Under the pieces are notes generated by a model. The model saw only the letters and a list, made by a program, of their open reading frames with translations. It did no database searches and was not told the origin of the DNA. This document shows positions 6,778-8,835 of a stretch of 8,835 nucleotides of DNA, piece by piece. Positions within the stretch are counted from its first letter, which is position 1, and the number at the start of each line of letters is the position of its first letter. Source of the stretch: Spirochaetaceae bacterium (GTDB taxonomy: Bacteria; Spirochaetota; Spirochaetia; SZUA-6; Fen-1364); contig PLNO01000067.1 of NCBI GenBank assembly GCA_003141795.1, positions 1 through 8,835 of the forward strand. The letters run 5' to 3'. A program made the translations under genes and the position numbers.

Positions 6778-7809
6778 CTACTTTGTCGCGCTGACGTCGA
6801 TGAAGACCTTCATCGACGTGTCCCGGTTCTTGTCGATGAAGGCATAGGCATCCGCGTAGCGCTCCAGGGGGAAGTGCGCCGACATGAGCGGCTTCAGCTG
6901 CACTTTCTGCGTTGCTATGAGCTCGATCGCTTTCCGATAGTCCTTCTCCTGGTACATCAGGGTTCCGATCAGGCGGAGCTCGCGGTCCTGCACGAGGCCC
7001 AGGTCAACGTGAGCCTTCTGTCCGAACACGCCGACGACGACGATGTCCGTGCCTTTGCGGGCATTGGAGACGGCCTGGTCCATCGTCGCATCGATACCGA
7101 CGCACTCGAGGCTCGCATCGGCCTTGTCGGGCCCGAACGCCGCTACGGTGGCTGCTGAAAGATCGCTCGTCGAAGGATTGATGCAGGCATCCACGCCGCA
7201 TTGTTTCGCGATGGCAAGCCTGTGCTCGCTCACGTCCGTGACGAGCACGCGTCGGGCGCCAAGGCCCCGGGCCGTCTGGGCCACGAGGTTGCCGATGGGC
7301 CCTGCTCCGTATACGGCGATCCCCTTTCCCATCACGTCCCCCAGCCGGCCCACGGCATGCACCGCCACGGCCAAGGGCTCGATCATCGCCCCTTCCTCGT
7401 AGCTCATCGTGGAAGGATAGGGGAGCACTTTCGCGGCGTCGACGGCGAAGAAGTCGCTTGCCGTGCCGACGGTCTGGAACCCCATGACCTTCAGGGAATC
7501 GCAGATGTGATAGTTGCCGTGCCTGCACGCGTAGCAGGTGCCGCAGGTGACCTGCGGCATGATGGTGACCGGGTCTCCCGGCTTCACGTTCGTGACGCTT
7601 GGGCCGGCCTTTTCGACCACGCCCGACACCTCGTGGCCTTGAACGACGGGGTAGCTCATGAAGGGATGTGTGCCGTGATTGACGTGGATGTCGGAGCCGC
7701 AGACGCCGATGCGCACGATCCGCACGAGGACCTGGTCGGGGCCCATTTCGGGAACCGGGACATCGCGAAAACCGATGACCCCCGGCTGTGTCATGACCGC
7801 CTGCCTCAT
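6778..7809 (-). CDS. Zinc-dependent medium-chain alcohol/polyol dehydrogenase (sorbitol dehydrogenase-like)
   Basis: A 343-residue cytoplasmic member of the zinc-containing medium-chain dehydrogenase (MDR) family, which oxidises secondary alcohols of polyols, sugar acids or threonine with NAD. The catalytic zinc site is complete: C37 in GVCGSDIH, H59-E60 in GHE, and E144 in MIEPLA. The structural zinc loop has all four cysteines, C89, C92, C95 and C103, in the usual CX2CX2CX7C spacing. The Rossmann motif GAGPIG is at 168-173, with D192 at the end of the next strand, which favours NAD over NADP. Overall it resembles L-iditol/sorbitol dehydrogenases and RspB/L-galactonate dehydrogenase-like proteins; the substrate is not determinable. 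Start at 7809 is supported by AAAGGGG 7 nt upstream. The gene follows the second MDR gene by 21 nt, so the two form an operon. I find no clear terminator after its stop. Confidence 0.93.
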   Translation of the reverse strand: MRQAVMTQPGVIGFRDVPVPEMGPDQVLVRIVRIGVCGSDIHVNHGTHPFMSYPVVQGHEVSGVVEKAGPSVTNVKPGDPVTIMPQVTCGTCYACRHGNYHICDSLKVMGFQTVGTASDFFAVDAAKVLPYPSTMSYEEGAMIEPLAVAVHAVGRLGDVMGKGIAVYGAGPIGNLVAQTARGLGARRVLVTDVSEHRLAIAKQCGVDACINPSTSDLSAATVAAFGPDKADASLECVGIDATMDQAVSNARKGTDIVVVGVFGQKAHVDLGLVQDRELRLIGTLMYQEKDYRKAIELIATQKVQLKPLMSAHFPLERYADAYAFIDKNRDTSMKVFIDVSATK

Positions 7810-7816
7810 TCGCGTA

Positions 7817-7823
7817 CCCCTTT
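7817..7823 (-). promoter_or_regulatory. Ribosome-binding site of the downstream zinc dehydrogenase gene
   Basis: On the minus strand AAAGGGG lies 7 nt before the ATG at 7809, within the 21-nt gap between the two dehydrogenase genes. The spacing is near ideal and fixes the start. Confidence 0.65.
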
Positions 7824-7830
7824 CTCTCTT

Positions 7831-8826
7831 TTATTTTCCAGGGTGGATCAGGATCTTCAGCGCCCCTTCCCTGCCCTTTTCCACCAGCTCGATTCCGCGC
7901 TGCAGCTCATTCAGAGGAAGCTCGTGGGAGACGAGGGGCTTCACGTCGATCTTGCCTGAGCTGAGCAGGCGCACCGCCTGGATCGAGTTTCTCACCGACG
8001 TGTACGAGGAGAGGATCGTCAGTCCCTTGCGGAAAATGAGAAAGGCGGGGAGAGTCAGCGTTGCCCCGTTGGGAGGAACGCCGAAGAGGAGAATCTTCCC
8101 GCCGTTGCGCACGTAGGAGACGGTCTTTTCCATGAGGGGCGGAAATCCCGTGGCATCGACCACCACGTCGAAGGATTCCGGTTGTATCCCATCGAGCGAG
8201 GCTGCCGTTTTTGCGGCACCGCAGCGGCGGGCAAGCTCGAGGCGCGCCTCGTTCTTGTCCACCTGCGTGATCTCCGAGCACCCCTGTAGCTGGATGGTCT
8301 GGGAGAGCAGGATGCCGATGGGTCCCGCACCGATGATGAGCACCTTGTCGGCAAGCCGGAAGCCTGCGCGCTCCACGCCGTGCAGCACGCAGGAGAGCGG
8401 TTCCACGAAAGCTCCGGCTTTGAAGGGGAGCTCTCCGATAGAGAAAACCGCTTTCTCGGGGACAGCCGTATACTCCGCCATGCCCCCCGGCAGGGTGACG
8501 CCCACCCCGTTCCAGTTCTCGCAGAAGTTCTGACGGTTTCCAAGGCAGGCCGGGCAGTTGTCGCAGGCGATGTTCGGCTCCACCGCGACATGGTCCCCGA
8601 TCTTGAAGCGTGTGACCTTGCCTCCGACTTTTTCCACGATCCCGGCGAACTCGTGCCCGGGGATGACGGGGTAGGTCCCCAGATACTCCCCGCGGAAGAT
8701 GTGGATGTCGGTCCCGCATATGCCGGATGACTGGACGTGGATAAGGACCTCATTGTCCCCGACTCCGGGGATGGGGACATCCTTGACGGTGAGCGTGCCT
8801 GGCTTTTCGACGATGGCGGCCTTCAT
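7831..8826 (-). CDS. Zinc-dependent medium-chain dehydrogenase (threonine/sorbitol dehydrogenase-like)
   Basis: A 331-residue cytoplasmic MDR-family dehydrogenase, a distant paralogue of its downstream neighbour. The catalytic zinc ligands are present: C37 in GICGTDIH, H58-E59 in GHE, and E142 in FVEPLSC. The structural zinc cysteines are C88, C91, C94 and C102. GAGPIG is at 166-171, with D190 following in TQVDKN, again pointing to NAD. The early region IFRGEYLGTYPVIPGHE is typical of sorbitol/threonine/galactitol-phosphate-type dehydrogenases. The N-terminus MKAAIVEKPG is a standard MDR start, and length is slightly short but normal. Only 9 nt upstream are visible, so the ribosome-binding site and promoter are outside the window, and further operon genes may lie there. 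The likely role is NAD-linked oxidation of a polyol, sugar or sugar acid. I cannot name the substrate and assign no gene symbol. Confidence 0.93.
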   Translation of the reverse strand: MKAAIVEKPGTLTVKDVPIPGVGDNEVLIHVQSSGICGTDIHIFRGEYLGTYPVIPGHEFAGIVEKVGGKVTRFKIGDHVAVEPNIACDNCPACLGNRQNFCENWNGVGVTLPGGMAEYTAVPEKAVFSIGELPFKAGAFVEPLSCVLHGVERAGFRLADKVLIIGAGPIGILLSQTIQLQGCSEITQVDKNEARLELARRCGAAKTAASLDGIQPESFDVVVDATGFPPLMEKTVSYVRNGGKILLFGVPPNGATLTLPAFLIFRKGLTILSSYTSVRNSIQAVRLLSSGKIDVKPLVSHELPLNELQRGIELVEKGREGALKILIHPGK

Positions 8827-8835
8827 GTATCGTTG

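Noticed and set aside
1..8835. CRISPR array, tRNA/rRNA, insertion sequence, phage or defence-island genes
   Set aside because: No regularly spaced repeats, no tRNA-like cloverleaf, no transposase, integrase or nuclease motifs, and the base composition looks even across the window.

Overview
The window is a GC-rich, tightly packed stretch of bacterial chromosome with six protein-coding genes and no RNA genes, insertion sequences, phage genes or CRISPR repeats that I can see. Codon use is strongly biased to C/G in third positions. The kinase is an 'HDFNN' hybrid type with a 7TM/GAF/PAS sensory part, a style common in environmental bacteria such as Deltaproteobacteria, Spirochaetes and Acidobacteria. 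I cannot place the organism more precisely from sequence alone.

Positions 4-5767 (+ strand) carry three co-directional genes: a small Nim-like/pyridoxamine-phosphate-oxidase-fold flavoprotein, a very large membrane-bound hybrid histidine kinase (7TM-GAF-GAF-PAS-GAF-HisKA-HATPase-REC), and a DHA2-type (EmrB/QacA) drug exporter of the major facilitator superfamily. The gaps are 25 and 3 nt, so they look like one transcription unit. A plausible reading is sense, detoxify and export, but no DNA-binding response regulator is in view, so the output of the kinase is unknown.

Positions 5802-8826 (- strand) converge on the first unit. In transcription order (from 8826 leftwards) they are two tandem zinc-dependent medium-chain dehydrogenases of the sorbitol/threonine dehydrogenase type, 21 nt apart, then after a 109-nt gap a short-chain dehydrogenase/reductase resembling retinol-dehydrogenase-like SDRs. 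The two MDR proteins keep complete catalytic and structural zinc sites and an NAD-type acidic residue, which suggests polyol or sugar(-acid) oxidation. The SDR looks NADP-preferring and may be a separate unit.

The 34-nt convergent gap at 5768-5801 separates the two blocks, and there is no gene-free stretch over 300 nt. The most unusual non-coding signals are two C7 tracts around the kinase start and a 10-bp long-range inverted repeat whose near arm covers the ribosome-binding region of the SDR gene. Nothing here is clearly a new biological system. The flavoprotein-kinase-exporter arrangement is the best candidate for a second look.
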